A stretch of 64,000 nucleotides of DNA from Anastrepha obliqua (taxonomy: Eukaryota > Arthropoda > Insecta > Diptera > Tephritidae), in NCBI RefSeq assembly GCF_027943255.1, contig NC_072897.1, positions 57,560,406 through 57,624,405 of the forward strand. Reading direction: 5' to 3'. The notes beneath the pieces are model-generated. The model was not told where the DNA came from. It was given only the letters and a program-made list of their open reading frames with translations, and made no database searches. Positions 19,166 through 29,592 of the stretch are shown one piece after another. Both the position numbers and the translations under genes were made by a program. Within the stretch, counting starts at the first letter, position 1; each line of letters starts with the position of its first letter.

Positions 19166-20250
19166 GGTGTTCATTGCTTTGTGTTTAGGGTCGTTGTCTT
19201 CCTGAAAATATAAATCGGAACCTATTCCTAATTTCTCGGCGCTGCTCTTAATTTTTTTCTCAAAATATCAATATACACGTATTGGTCCATCACTTCGTCG
19301 ACAAATTCCAAATTTCCGACTCCTGCTGCAGCCGTGCAGCCTCAAACCATAATACCTCCGCCGTCGTTTTATGGTTTTTATGGTATTTTTCGGATTTAGG
19401 GGTTCTCCTGGTCTCCTCCATACGCGAAGGCGCCCGCCTGAGCCAATAATATTGTACTTCGACTCATCTGAGAAGATGACCTTCCGCCAGAAGTCAATTG
19501 GTTTGTCCACATACGCTTTGGCAAACTCCAAGCACTTCCTCCTATTAATTAAATTTACGTGCGGCTTCTTGCTAGGAGTGTAGGACCTAAAGTTTTTACC
19601 GCCCTACGGACTGTTTCCGGGTGCACCCCTTTGTCAATGTTGCGACCTTGCTTTGAAGCAATCTGCACTGCGCTACAAAATGAGTCCTTGCCCGCCAGTT
19701 GCTTTATTGTGCGCCTGTCACGATCGGAAAGTGCAGTTGGCCGGCCGGATCTTTTGTTATTTTTAATACGCCCTTCGTATTTAAATCGCTCAATGACAGT
19801 CTTAATAGTGGATTCGCTTCTACCCATAATCTTAGCTATCTCTGCATAAGATTTTTGGCCATTTGTGTGGAGATGCAGGATTTTTCCACGATCATCGAGG
19901 ATCCTCTTTTCGAGGCATTTTGTCTATGAAAATCGAATATTTTGTATAGCTCAAGCAAAACATGCCAACTATAATGAATTTACTCATTACTGCACACATT
20001 TTTCAAAAATCCCCGTTGTTTCTAAGAACGTACGTAGACTTTTGTTGGCGCAAATATTTGAGTATGTTTACGCTCGTTGCAATAATATAAGACTAAAATT
20101 AAAAGCAATGGTTTTTGTTTTGTAGCTTAGAAGAAAATATATTGTTTATTAGCCTACATCAAAGTTTTTTAAATTTAACAAAAATTTAGCCAAATTACAG
20201 GGGGATTTGCGCAAATATAACAAGAGTACGGTGACTTAAATGGCACACTG
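19157..20250 (-). mobile_element. Tc1-like DNA transposon, one end lost
   Basis: The right end begins CAGTGTGCCATTTAAGTCAC at 20250, beside TA at 20251-20252. The transposase reads from about 19905: paired helix-turn-helix domain (YAEIAKIMGRSESTIKTVIE, with the GRPTALSDRDRRTI hook) at 19555-19904, the first catalytic Asp in KVIFSDESKYNI (19468), and the second in YFQEDNDPKHKAMN near 19190. The third acidic residue and the left inverted repeat are missing: sequence passes directly into env at about 19160, so a deletion removed the transposon's end with part of env. Several stops are present. Confidence 0.78.
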
Positions 20251-20252
20251 TA

Positions 20253-20366
20253 GTCATAGCTTTCCCAAATTGCTACCTTTCCATCTGTTGTCGGTATATA
20301 GTTGGATTTTGAAAAATCAGTTATTTTGCTATACAATATAAAGAAAAGTAAAAAAATAAAAAATTA
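20253..20366 (-). pseudogene. Env start region of the gypsy element
   Basis: Just after the integrase stop (20367), a Phe/Ile-rich stretch of about 13 residues resembles a signal peptide, followed after a stop by SKSNYIPTTDGKVAIWESYD, and then the Tc1-like element begins at the TA at 20251-20252. The position between pol and the 3' LTR is where env starts in gypsy-group elements; mature env there is normally made from spliced RNA. Identification rests on position, so confidence is moderate. Confidence 0.45.
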
Positions 20367-21717
20367 TTATTTCAGGTTGTCTTTATGAACCTTCCTATTA
20401 TCTATTAGAACGGTGGAACCTAAATCCTTTTGTACCGCTTTTTCTATAAAAACTTTAGAAAACTTATTTACTATCCTTTTGTTAGTCTTCACATACTCGT
20501 ACACTTTATCCCCTGGATTGAAAATTCGCGTCACTTTATCCTTATTGAGTGTTTTCAACTTATTTTCCTGAGCTTTTATTAATTTTGCTTTAATTTCTGT
20601 TCTAAGATTAGTGGGCATGGAAGAAATTAACTCGATTGGTTTCCATCCGGTTACCGAGTGAATAGATCTATGCTATTTCGAAGTAGCTAGAAGGATTAGA
20701 TCGATAGTGTCGGTTATAGCCTGTTCTAATTTAGTGCATCTAGCAATTTCCGTCAGAGTGCTATGTAATCTTTCTACTAGCCCATTGGTTATGCTATGGA
20801 AAGGAGTAGTTGTAAAAATTTCTGCTCCAAAATGGTCCTTAAGAAGGGACCGTACAGTCTGGGAATTAGCGATTTTTCATTATCGATTGTAATATTTTTT
20901 GGATTTTCAAAACAATTAAGGATAAGTAGTAAAGCCAGTTTGACGTTGACAATTGGAATAACAATGGCAAATTTAGAGAATTTGTCTACACAGGTTCAAA
21001 AATGATGTTTATCAGTGGAATAGATATCCCCATGGCTTGAGGGGATTAGCCGGATGTCGTTGGTACTTTGCCTTTTTACAAATTCTATAATTTAATGTAA
21101 TTTCTTTTAACTTTTTGTGCTTGTTTGGAAAAAAGTAATCATTTAAGACTTGCTTTAAGTTTTCCCGGAGAGAACGGTGGTGTGTGCTCGATCATAAGAA
21201 TTTTATACTGGTCGTCCTCGTTAAAAATGTCATCTACCCTCTTCGCAGTATAACGATTTTTTTTCTTACAATTTTATTTTGAATTTTGCCTAACTTCGGT
21301 AAATCGCAATGAATAGCGTTTAAAACGTCAGGGTTAATGCATTCCCCGACTAACGCTATAATATTCTGCAATGTTTTATTTGTAATTTGATGTCTTATCC
21401 TTGATTTGAAAATAATTTTTGCTGAGGTATTTCCTTTTTCTAGGATTACTTGGTTCAGGAATGTGTTTACTGGGGTTTTGACTTCTGGAATTACTTCCGA
21501 TAAAGACTCTTCACTATGCATCGTGACGGATGAAGAATCATTGGAATCCTCTACAGCATTTATATGCTGCCGGAACAATGCATCGGCAACAAGATTATGC
21601 TTGCCGGGTTTGTAAAAAAACTTCGGTGAAAATTCCTCAACAAATGGTTTCCAACGCCTTATCTTTGTATTTGGATACTTATCCAAAACAGCAAAGGTTA
21701 GGGGTTGATGGTCAGTA
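20367..21717 (-). pseudogene. Gypsy element RNase H end and integrase
   Basis: The block 21234-21717 starts with RNase H (IFTDHQPLTFAV) and continues into KFFYKPGKHNLVADALFRQ, the usual RNase H end (ADALSRQ in relatives). The integrase zinc-binding and core regions at 20640-21240 are recognisable only in pieces over several frames. The C-terminal part (20367-20618) reads VTRIFNPGDKVYEYVKTNKR and ends DNRKVHKDNLK with a stop at 20367. The reading frame is destroyed by at least six stops or shifts. Confidence 0.78.
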
Positions 21718-21725
21718 AAAATATT

Positions 21726-22736
21726 GGGAAAACTTTAGTATAATATATATCGCTTTGAAAAAAAAAAGGTTAAAAGGGGGGGATAGAGGAGTGTGTCCCC
21801 ATCGTTAAACTGAAAACCGAACCTGCCGGAGGCTTATAGTTTTTAAGTAATTTATTGCTAAAGTTCTCTAATTTAACGAAAAGTTGGTGTTGCCATACAC
21901 CTGAAATAAAAACGAAGTTCGAATGCAGGGGTGTTCAGTGGAAGGTTCATTGTAAAACTGCAGTATTTTTTGCTGTAATTTTAAGATGAGAAATATTTTT
22001 GAAAATAAAAACGTACAACTCATTTAAACTTAAAAACCATGACATTAAGTGCATCACAAAAAAAATAAAGTAATTAAAATTAAATTAAATTAATTAACAC
22101 AGTATTTTTGCGTAGAACTCCTTATCGCGTGGGCGGCCTTCGGCCGTGCTTCGAAAAAATAACCCTCCTCAGTCCGGCTACGCAATCCACAGTATTTTTA
22201 CGTAGAACTTCTTTCCGTGTTAAAACCATTGAACCCAAAATTAAAACATCATATGCGTGTATGTAGCAAGGACGCACAATAACCCCCATCCCCATCATTA
22301 ACATTAAACTTAAATTCTTACTTTTTGTTCATGTTTTTGTTTCATTTGCAGGCATCCGGCAACACCACACTGTTGTCATTCCAATCTTATTCGCGTTTAA
22401 AATTGGAAAGTGATTGTATGGACAAAGGAATTTGCATTTAATTTTAATAAAATCAATTCGAATATAAACATAAAAATCAGTAAAAACACGCGTGTGAGTG
22501 TATATTTGGTGAATTTTAGTGAAGTGTTAAAAATATATAGTGTAATGTGGCAAATTATAGGGAAGCTCCCGAGGGCATTTTGAAGGCAAATAATTACAAA
22601 ATTATTATTTCCCGAATAATTCGGAGTTATAAAGAGTGTTCCTTAACACCTCACTCACATCTGCACCAAGTTTCATTAATAAAAACATTATAGTTTGCCA
22701 AAAATTGCCCAATATACATTGTTCTAAATTCCAGCC
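21726..22736. mobile_element. 1.0-kb DNA element with 8-bp target duplication, in gypsy RNase H
   Basis: The segment is flanked by the perfect 8-bp direct repeat AAAATATT (21718-21725 and 22737-22744). Removing it rejoins the RNase H frame (LRNYLYGVRHLN with IFTDHQPLTFAV). The ends form an imperfect inverted repeat of about 23 bp sharing the core TTTAG.A..AAT.TAT. No transposase is encoded. Inside, an approximately 32-bp unit CACAGTATTTTTRCGTAGAA is repeated at 22098 and 22189, with a GGCGGCCTTCGGCCG hairpin at about 22131 between the copies. Eight-bp duplications point to hAT or P superfamilies; the ends fit neither consensus clearly. Confidence 0.7.
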
Positions 22737-22744
22737 AAAATATT

Positions 22745-24231
22745 TAAATGTCTTACCCCATACAAATAATTTCGAAGTTTTTGAAGAGCCCACACAATTG
22801 CTAAAAGCTCTCTTCTATTGGTTGCATAATGTTCTTCGGCAGATGATAAAGTTCTCAAAATCATTGTAATTGGTTTACCTCCCTACGATAACACTGCTCC
22901 ACAGATGCTTATGCATCTGTTGTCAGATCAAAAGGTTGATTATGATCAGGATACAGGAGAAGCACGTCCTCTGAGGACAAAATCTTTTTTACTTTCTCAA
23001 AAGACAACAATGCGTCGTTGTTCAATTTAATTTTTACATTTTTTGATTGATTAGCTGAAAACTCAACTTCCTTCCTTATAAACTTAGATTTTTCCATTGA
23101 AACCTGCATATTTGCTTCATAAAGTCTTATTAGGATTATTTCTATATCTACATATATAGTGTTGTTCCTTGTTGTTAGAGAAAATAATCACATCATCTAT
23201 GTAGACGTGACAGCATTTCCCGATTTCGTCCCTTAAACTACTGTATAACGCCCTTTGAAAAATTCCTGAGGCATTTTCAAGCCATACGGAAGTCTACAAA
23301 ACTCGTACTTGCCGTTTTCCCCTATCCTTTTCTGCTAATATGATTTGATGAAAGCCTGATTTTAAATACAGAGTAGTGAAAATTTCAGACTTTCCAATAT
23401 TGGTCAAAATTACTGAAGTATCGGGAATGGAGTACCTGTCGCTAGTTGTTTTCGCATTTAACTTCCGAAAGTCAATTACCATACGCTTTTTCTTTTTGCC
23501 GTTTTCATTTACTCCTTTTTTTCGACAACCCATATGGAGTTATTGTAGGGCGATCGAGATGGGCGTATAATGCCATCTCGTAATAAGCTTAAAACCTTTA
23601 TACAAAATTCCAAAGCTGCCATTTTATACGGATATTATTTTGAATAAACCGGCTCGTTATCCACTGTCCTTATTGTAGCAACTATGTTGGTATTATATGG
23701 CAGTGCTTCGTTTGCATTGGCAAATACCACCGCGTGTTTCCCCAAGATCTGCGAAATACTTTCATTACTTCCCTTCTCAGAAATTTCATGTATTTTGACA
23801 ATATATACGTCAAGGCAGTAAAAATATTGTAAATGTTCCTTTTCCTTGTCATATAGGGGCATACCTTTTTTCATATCAAGTATAGAATTAATTTCTTTAA
23901 GTAAATCGAAACCGATAATTCCATCAAATGTCTGCAGTGATGGAAGAATCAAAAATTGGGAATTTTTGCCAAAAATATTTACGGTGCATTTCTGTTTAAT
24001 TTGGTCACAACAATGGATGGACTTGACCTTGAAGGGGTTTGTGGCATTCTTAACACCTTTCAGGCCATTCATTCTTTTAATATAACTTTTAGACGCACCG
24101 GTGTCAATTAGAAACTTTAATGTTTCAAGCGCGGAGCAATTGTCGTTCCGCCATTTTGTCCATTCTGGGCAATTATTTTTTTGCTGGAGAATGAGTTTGC
24201 AAACGAATATCTGGCAAGATCCACCTCTCAC
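22745..24231 (-). pseudogene. Gypsy element protease, reverse transcriptase and RNase H start
   Basis: Protease lies near 24110 with LKFLIDTGASKSYI, the DTG catalytic motif, in a frame open from 24231 to 23635. RT follows: KRMVIDFRKLNAKTTSDRYS and SGFHQIILAEKDRGK at 23294-23533, then the catalytic YIDD at 23192-23203, and VSMEKSKFIRKEVEF at 22909-23109. RNase H begins near 22920 (FDLTTDA) and runs to LRNYLYGVRHLN at 22745. Frameshifts lie near 23600, 23280 and 22910. Motif order is that of gypsy-group Ty3-type pol. Confidence 0.82.
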
Positions 24232-24239
24232 TCTGGAGC

Positions 24240-25010
24240 CAATGCTAAGACACTAGGCATGTCCTTCGGCTGCGAGGAAAGCATAATGTCACTCATTGGC
24301 CTTCGCAAACCGGATACAAAAATCCTTAGGGCATCCTGCCTATATTTTTGACATAAGGATGCTATTTAACTATCGTTCGCTTCATTCAACATAATAACTT
24401 TATTTATGATTAGAGTCAACTTTTCGTCGACCTCATCATATAACTCGGGAATTGACAATTTCCTTTGTCGAAGGGTTGACATTTCCTGTTCTACTAATAG
24501 ACCGGTCATTTGTCCGCGTTAGGATCTAAACGAACGATAATTGCATTAAAGTTTAAAACCGTGTTAAAAGATGACAAAACTTGATCGACCGATCCGACAA
24601 TTTTACTCTTTATTATAGAGCTATTCTGATAATTTTCAAATAATTTATAGGCAGCAAATGCAGTTTGCCTCCAACTTACATAACGCCACAATTCCCCATT
24701 GATTTCAAGCAAGGATTATATAATGTCGAGTGACTCCTCGCATGGAACGGCTGGGTCTATAGTCACTACTTGATATCCCTCAACTGATACTGGAGTCTCT
24801 AAAATCCTTAGCGTAAGGAAATAGAGATTTACTCTCCGTTCTGTAGCTGCGGTGGCCGCAGCAGTTACCAAAATCCGCAACTATTCTTCATTCCTTTTAA
24901 TGTTTGTCTGAGTACGAAATGGAACAATATCAATAGTTACTTTAAATTGCAATTTAGTGCTACGTGAAAATTCGCTAAATTTTTCTTTCTTTTTTTTTGT
25001 TTTGATCACT
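24240..25010 (-). pseudogene. Gypsy element gag, degenerate
   Basis: Between the primer-binding site and protease, several frames give gag-like pieces: VEGYQVVTIDPAVPCEESLD near 24760 and, at 24506-24712, LEINGELWRYVSWRQTAFAA with a helical, Asn-rich continuation. I see no clear zinc knuckles. Assignment as gag is by position and weak similarity to gypsy-group structural proteins. Confidence 0.55.
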
Positions 25011-25167
25011 GAGTACTTACATGCACAGGTGGTTCATCATATTAACTAATATTATATGAAATGTTGTTGATGTCAAGAGTTGCAAGCGGCGGGTTGAAGT
25101 TGTTTCGTAAATACCACGTTGGTTGAAATTGTTTCGGCAGGCGGTTGGAGAAGTTGTTTCGTAAATA

Positions 25168-25182
25168 CCACGTTGGGCGCCA
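25168..25182 (-). other. Primer-binding site, tRNA-Lys type
   Basis: On the minus strand TGGCGCCCAACGTGG directly follows the LTR end. It equals the first 15 nt of the tRNA-Lys primer-binding site known from Drosophila gypsy. This fixes the 5' LTR boundary at about 25183 and supports a gypsy-group assignment. Confidence 0.8.
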
Positions 25183-25204
25183 GTTATTTTTTATTTGCTA
25201 TTAA

Positions 25205-27537
25205 CCCTTTCGACCCCAACTTTTTTCCTGTGGAACGAAAATTTTTTTTTTAATTTTAATCCTTTTGTATTTGTTTAAGAAGCAGTTGCCCAAAATTTTG
25301 AGTCGTCACGCCCCACGGTTTGAGCGCTACCGAAAGTTGCTTGTGAGCAACTTTGGGCAATGGTGGTATACAAAATAAACAAATTTTTCCTTTCGAACAA
25401 CTTTTAATGATTTTTATTTATTTTGAAAAATTAGGTATGATATGACAAAAAACAGTTTTTATTGTTATTACAGCAAAGGCATTTGGACATTGGGGTTCCT
25501 GTCTTGCACAATCTGCAACGTCCCTTTTGACTAAAGACTACCCAATGTTCCATTTTATCGTAACGCTGTGAGACTGAAGGATTCGGTTGGAACCTGTACT
25601 TTTTGGACTGTTGGGAAGATACGCTGCTTGATGGGGAGCTCAGGGATACTATCGAGGTAGCTTTTTCAACATTCGATGGTCTGCCTTTCCTTTTTCCGAG
25701 CGAAGTAGTGGCAGTAAGCAACTCATGAGCAATTTCTAGTTGAAATTTTATTAGAGGAATATGCTTTTGTCTCGGGTTTATCAAGTTTAAATGCTTTCTA
25801 TACAATAGCCATGCGTTTGTTACGGATGTTCCGAGGCACCAATAGAAGATTCGTATGTACCACTTATTTGAACGGTGGTTGACCTTGTAGAGCTCCATGA
25901 GCATGTCAGCCAAATCTACTCCTCCCATACCCTTATTGTAAGAAGCAACAATCGCAGGTCTTGCAACATCAATATAAGCTTTTTCCTTTGGATTCCAACG
26001 TTTGCATATACCAACAGGTTCATTGCTTTCACACGAAGATATAAGTGGAACTGGCTTATTGTCAAACCACTTGACGCATAAAATATTATTGTTGATTTCA
26101 CATTTCATATCGAAAGATCCCCTTCCACGCTTTTTTAGCTCAGCATCTGAAAGTAGTTGGCAATTGCTTATGCGGTTTTTACGTACAGTTCCTGTTGCAA
26201 ATATGCCCATTTCTTTCAACGAGATCAGAAGGCTTACTGACGTAAACCAATTATCGAAATAAAGCTTAAAATGTTTGTCCTTAGGAAGACCTTTAGCCAA
26301 ATATAAAACTATATCCGAAGATAGGCCCAATCCATAAGCAGGACAGGTACCTTCACCAACATACAACGTAAAGTCGTACACTAATCCAGAGGTTCCAGCA
26401 CGCGTAAACATTTTCAGACCCCACTTATGAGGCTTAGCAGGGTTGTATTGTTTAAATGACGATCGACCTGTAACAAAAATTTAAACTAAAATGTTCATTA
26501 TGACGTTTATGAATGTATACCTTTGAACGCAATGATTTGTTCATCAATGCTTTGATGTTCTTCCTGGGGTAGCTTTCCAAAATTTTCTTTGAGACTGTCT
26601 AGTAAAGGACGTATTTTGTACAACTTGTCATAGTTCAAATCGCCTTTTTTGGATTGTTTAGTGTTATCGTTGAAATGTAAACATTGTTTTATTTTTTCAA
26701 ACTTTCCGCGTGGCATTGAATCTGTTATAGCGGTAAGATTTAAATCTTTTGACCATGCCATTTTGAGTTGAGGCAATTTTAAAACACCCATGTACAACAA
26801 AATACCAATATAGCGTTTAATATCTTCAACAGTGCATTTGAGCTCAATGCCGTGTTCTTGCAGCGCATATAAATCTGTTTGTTGTGTGATCAAATCAAAA
26901 ACTTGGCTATTAAAAAAAGTGCAGAAATATTCTACTGGCATCATCACATCGTTTCCCCTCTTTGCACGATCCCTTCCAAATTCTTCTCTAGCACTGCAGA
27001 AATGGCATCCATCTCGTCATCACTTTCGTCGTCAGAAGAGGCATCCCAATCAAAGTTAACAATCCTCTCAATGTCGTCATCTGACAATCCTTTCTCTTTC
27101 GGTCTCATAACTAAGTACAAAAAAATTTATTACTTCAATGGCCCAAGGTTGCCCACAGGCAACATTGCAACTTTGAAAATTACTCACCTGGTTAATATTT
27201 TTAACTAATCAAATTTAAATTCAGTTTCAGAAAGCTAAATCCTTGCTAAAAAACATGGCATATAAACTTTTTAATTTTTTTTATTATTATAAAAGTTAAT
27301 CACTCACTTTAAAAACTCTTTTGAATTTCACAGCAATATTTTCTGCGCTGCACTTGCTGTTTATTCAACATAACTTCGCTAAATGATCTACAACTGATAT
27401 TTTTTTTGCTCATATTTTGAGTAGATACATAAAAGTACCGTTATCATTTATAACGAACAGACAAAAACAAAACGAACGCTTTCCGTAAGCTGTTAAACTG
27501 CCGAAGTTGCTCACAGGCAGCATTGGGGTCGAAAGGG
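25205..27537 (-). mobile_element. piggyBac element 2, near-intact
   Basis: The ends are the 15-bp inverted repeat CCCTTTCGACCCCAA (25205-25219, inverted at 27523-27537), flanked by TTAA at 25201-25204 and 27538-27541. It is 2333 bp, a normal autonomous size, with transposase on the minus strand. A 9-bp perfect hairpin (AAAGTTGCT, TGTG loop, AGCAACTTT) lies at 25333-25354, and related motifs are near the other end at 27145-27165 and 27500-27520. It is inserted in a gypsy LTR, so it is younger than that element. Its ends and transposase differ from the other two piggyBacs in this window. Confidence 0.93.
25431..27108 (-). CDS. piggyBac element 2 transposase, two exons, one frameshift
   Basis: The ATG at 27108 starts an acidic N-terminus (MRPKEKGLSDDDIERIV). 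A frameshift between about 27040 and 26990 is the only break; after it the frame reads GRDRAKRGNDVMMPVEYF without stop to 26521. A 53-nt GT-AG intron (26468-26520) is needed to join AFKG to RSSFKQYNPAKPHKWGLKMF, matching the usual piggyBac sequence after the first Asp (SIDEQIIAF). Exon 2 runs to a stop at 25431-25433. Catalytic aspartates lie in SIDEQ, YFDNWFTSV and GGVDLADM. The C-terminal Cys-rich domain is CRLCKTGTPMSKCLCCNNNK. It could be active but for the frameshift. Confidence 0.85.
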
Positions 27538-27875
27538 TTAAACACTATGTTCTAGGTATTAGTTATTAGTTATTGAGCACTATGTGCTCATTGAAACACT
27601 ATTTTTATTTTTAGCGCTATGCGCTGTTGTTTATTTAATGAGCTAATTACAACTAACTTTAAAATATTTTCACCTACTCATCTGTCCCTATGTTTGGCAC
27701 AAATTCGGTGACAGTGTTGCTGTTGTTGGTGTAGTTCGCGCTGGCATTGTTGGTTCAGGTTGCGTGGGAATACGCTGACGCGAGCAGTTCACACGCTTGC
27801 ACATTGGCAAAATTGCTACGCCATCGTCTGCTATGTGGTGTCACTGTGGCGAGGGTTTTCATGTGTTAACTTATA

Positions 27876-28803
27876 TAAGCTGATTTGCTTATGCAAAATG
27901 ACATTGAGCATCTCGGTCAGCTCTGTCAAGGTAAGAAAAGACCTCTCCGAACCTTTCAATACCGAGCAAGGTTTCAGACAAGACGATCAACTATCGTGTG
28001 ATCCACCTCCCTAATAGAAGGATACTGCAGTGTTCACCGAACTATTTTCTATTTTCACCAAAAGTGTGCAGCTCCTTGCATATGCTGATGACATTAACAT
28101 CATAGGGAACTGCAAGCGAGAGGTTACCGTAGCATTTTCCGCTATCGAAGGAGAGTCAAATAGAATGGGTCTGGCGGGTAACGAGAACAAGACAAAGTAT
28201 ATGCTGCCCACTAGGAAAGATACACTGCGTTTTGGTTCCATCATTTCAGCGGACAATTATACCTTTGCAATCGTCAAAGAATTTATATATCAGCCTGGAG
28301 ATAAACCGATGAATCTCGCTTGCTAATATGTAGGTGTTATTATACTATGGTCTCAGTAGCAAATGCGTTGCAGAGGCTTCTCTGACAAAACTAACACTCT
28401 ACAGACTGATGCAGCCGTTCTTGGGGTATTCGAGAGAAAGATACTTCGGAAAATCTTCGGTGCTCTTCGTGTTGGCGATAACTACTACCGCCGAATAAAC
28501 CACGAGCTGTATGAGCTCCACGACGAGGAGGACATAGTGAAGGGCAAAAGTATTCAGCGCTTGCGCTGGCTGGACCCCGTCGAGTATATGGACGCAGAAG
28601 CTCCAGCAAAGAAAGTGTTCGGATGGCAAGTTAGAGGACAACGAGGGAAGGATCAAGTTGAGGGAACCCTATCAACGTTTGGTTTAAAAAATTGAAGAAG
28701 GTCGCGCAAGGCAGAGACACCTGGCGGGACTTGTTACAGGCGGCCTTAATCCGGCAACGGGTTGTGATCCTTGATCAGACCATATAAGTAAGTAAGTAAG
28801 TAT
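27876..28803 (+). pseudogene. RTE-type LINE, 3' part with (AAGT)n tail
   Basis: Just right of the gypsy duplication the frame reads KVRKDLSEPFNTEQGFRQDD, the RT segment before the catalytic box, then QLLAYADDINIIGNCKRE near 28075 with YADD. The C-terminal part (28363-28695) contains VLGVFERKILRKIFGALRVG and KSIQRLRWLDPVEYMD, typical of insect RTE/BovB-like ORFs. The element ends in TAAGTAAGTAAGTAAGTA at 28785-28803, the short tandem tail expected for RTE. Frames shift at about 28020 and 28330. The 5' part is absent left of the gypsy insertion, so it is 5'-truncated or deleted. Confidence 0.78.
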
Positions 28804-28854
28804 ATAAGCCGAGGTGCAGGCGAATGGAGATTAAACTTGTGAGCATATCGGCAT

Positions 28855-29310
28855 ATCGGTTGGCCCATACCATGCAATCTTTTTGAAAATTTAGGGCATG
28901 AAGCGTGTGGCAGTGAAGTTCGTCCCAAAATTGTTGAATTTTGACCAAAAACAACGTCGCATGACCATCGCACAGGAATTGCTGCATGACGTCAACTAGA
29001 TTTGCTTAAAACGGTTATAACTAGTGACGAATCATGGGTATATAGTTATGACATCGAAACCAAAGCCCAATCGTCCCAATGAAAGGATCCAGGAGAGCCG
29101 AGAGTCGATAGCAGAAAATCGCGGAACACACTAAACACTTTTCTTATTTATGCCTCTCACAAAAATACTAAACATATTGCTAAAATCGTGATTATATCTT
29201 CGAGACGAGTCTACCAACATAATAAAATAATAATAGTTTTAAGTCGAATGTACGTAGCCCACGAAATTTGAAACCTTCACCTTACTTTTTGAACAGACCT
29301 CTTATGTTGA
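28855..29310 (+). mobile_element. Mariner remnant (SETMAR/GVQW-like), truncated
   Basis: The plus strand reads MKRVAVKFVPKLLNFDQKQR near 28900, RRMTIAQELLHDVN, and after a shift a VTNHG/VTSDESW-like catalytic block (AGTGACGAATCATGGGTATA, DESWVY, near 29020). It ends at 29310 with AAGGTTTCAAATTTCGTGGG-type sequence and GAGGTCTGTTCAAAAAGTAA on the reverse strand, a mariner-like terminal repeat. No matching left end is seen; the left part and most of the C-terminal catalytic region are deleted. Confidence 0.65.
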
Positions 29311-29592
29311 GGGTACTGCTCGCACAAATAAGCTTAGCCGACTTCTGATTTACATAAAATTTTGAACTAAGTGTTTTTTAGATAAACATTCTACTAAAGT
29401 ATGAGGTTGCTATTTTAATTATTTAAAAACAAAATAATGGTATAAAATTAGAGATAACATGGATTAATGGAAAATGTATCTTACGTATGTATTAAAAACC
29501 TATACTAATCTCGGAAACGGCTCTGACAAATTGGAGTATATTTTCTACTTATATCCTACTTTACTTTCCAGGTTTAAAAAAGTTTTTAATTA

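Larger units (their letters stand above)
18383..27871 (-). mobile_element. Gypsy/errantivirus-type LTR retrotransposon, heavily nested
   Basis: The element is bounded by 4-bp TATA duplications (18379-18382 and 27872-27875). LTRs begin AGTTAACACATGAA on the minus strand and end in AACT, as in gypsy-group LTRs. A 15-nt primer-binding site matching tRNA-Lys lies at 25168-25182. Order on the minus strand is LTR, gag, protease, RT, RNase H, integrase, env, LTR. It carries three further insertions: piggyBac at 25205-27537 in the 5' LTR, a 1.0-kb element at 21726-22736 in RNase H, and a Tc1-like element at 19157-20250 in env. All genes contain stops or frameshifts. Only description is given here. 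Confidence 0.9.
25183..27871 (-). repeat. 5' LTR of the gypsy element, split by piggyBac element 2
   Basis: LTR sequence is present at 27538-27871 (from AGTTAACACATG on the minus strand) and at 25183-25204, with piggyBac at 25205-27537 between. The uninterrupted order ATTTGCTATTAAACACT is visible in the 3' LTR as ATTTGTTATTAAACACT at 18394-18410, so the homologous unoccupied TTAA site can be seen in the other LTR. Without the insertion the LTR is about 350 bp; it lacks most of the minisatellite of the 3' LTR and a segment around TTCGCCGGTAAGC. Confidence 0.85.
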
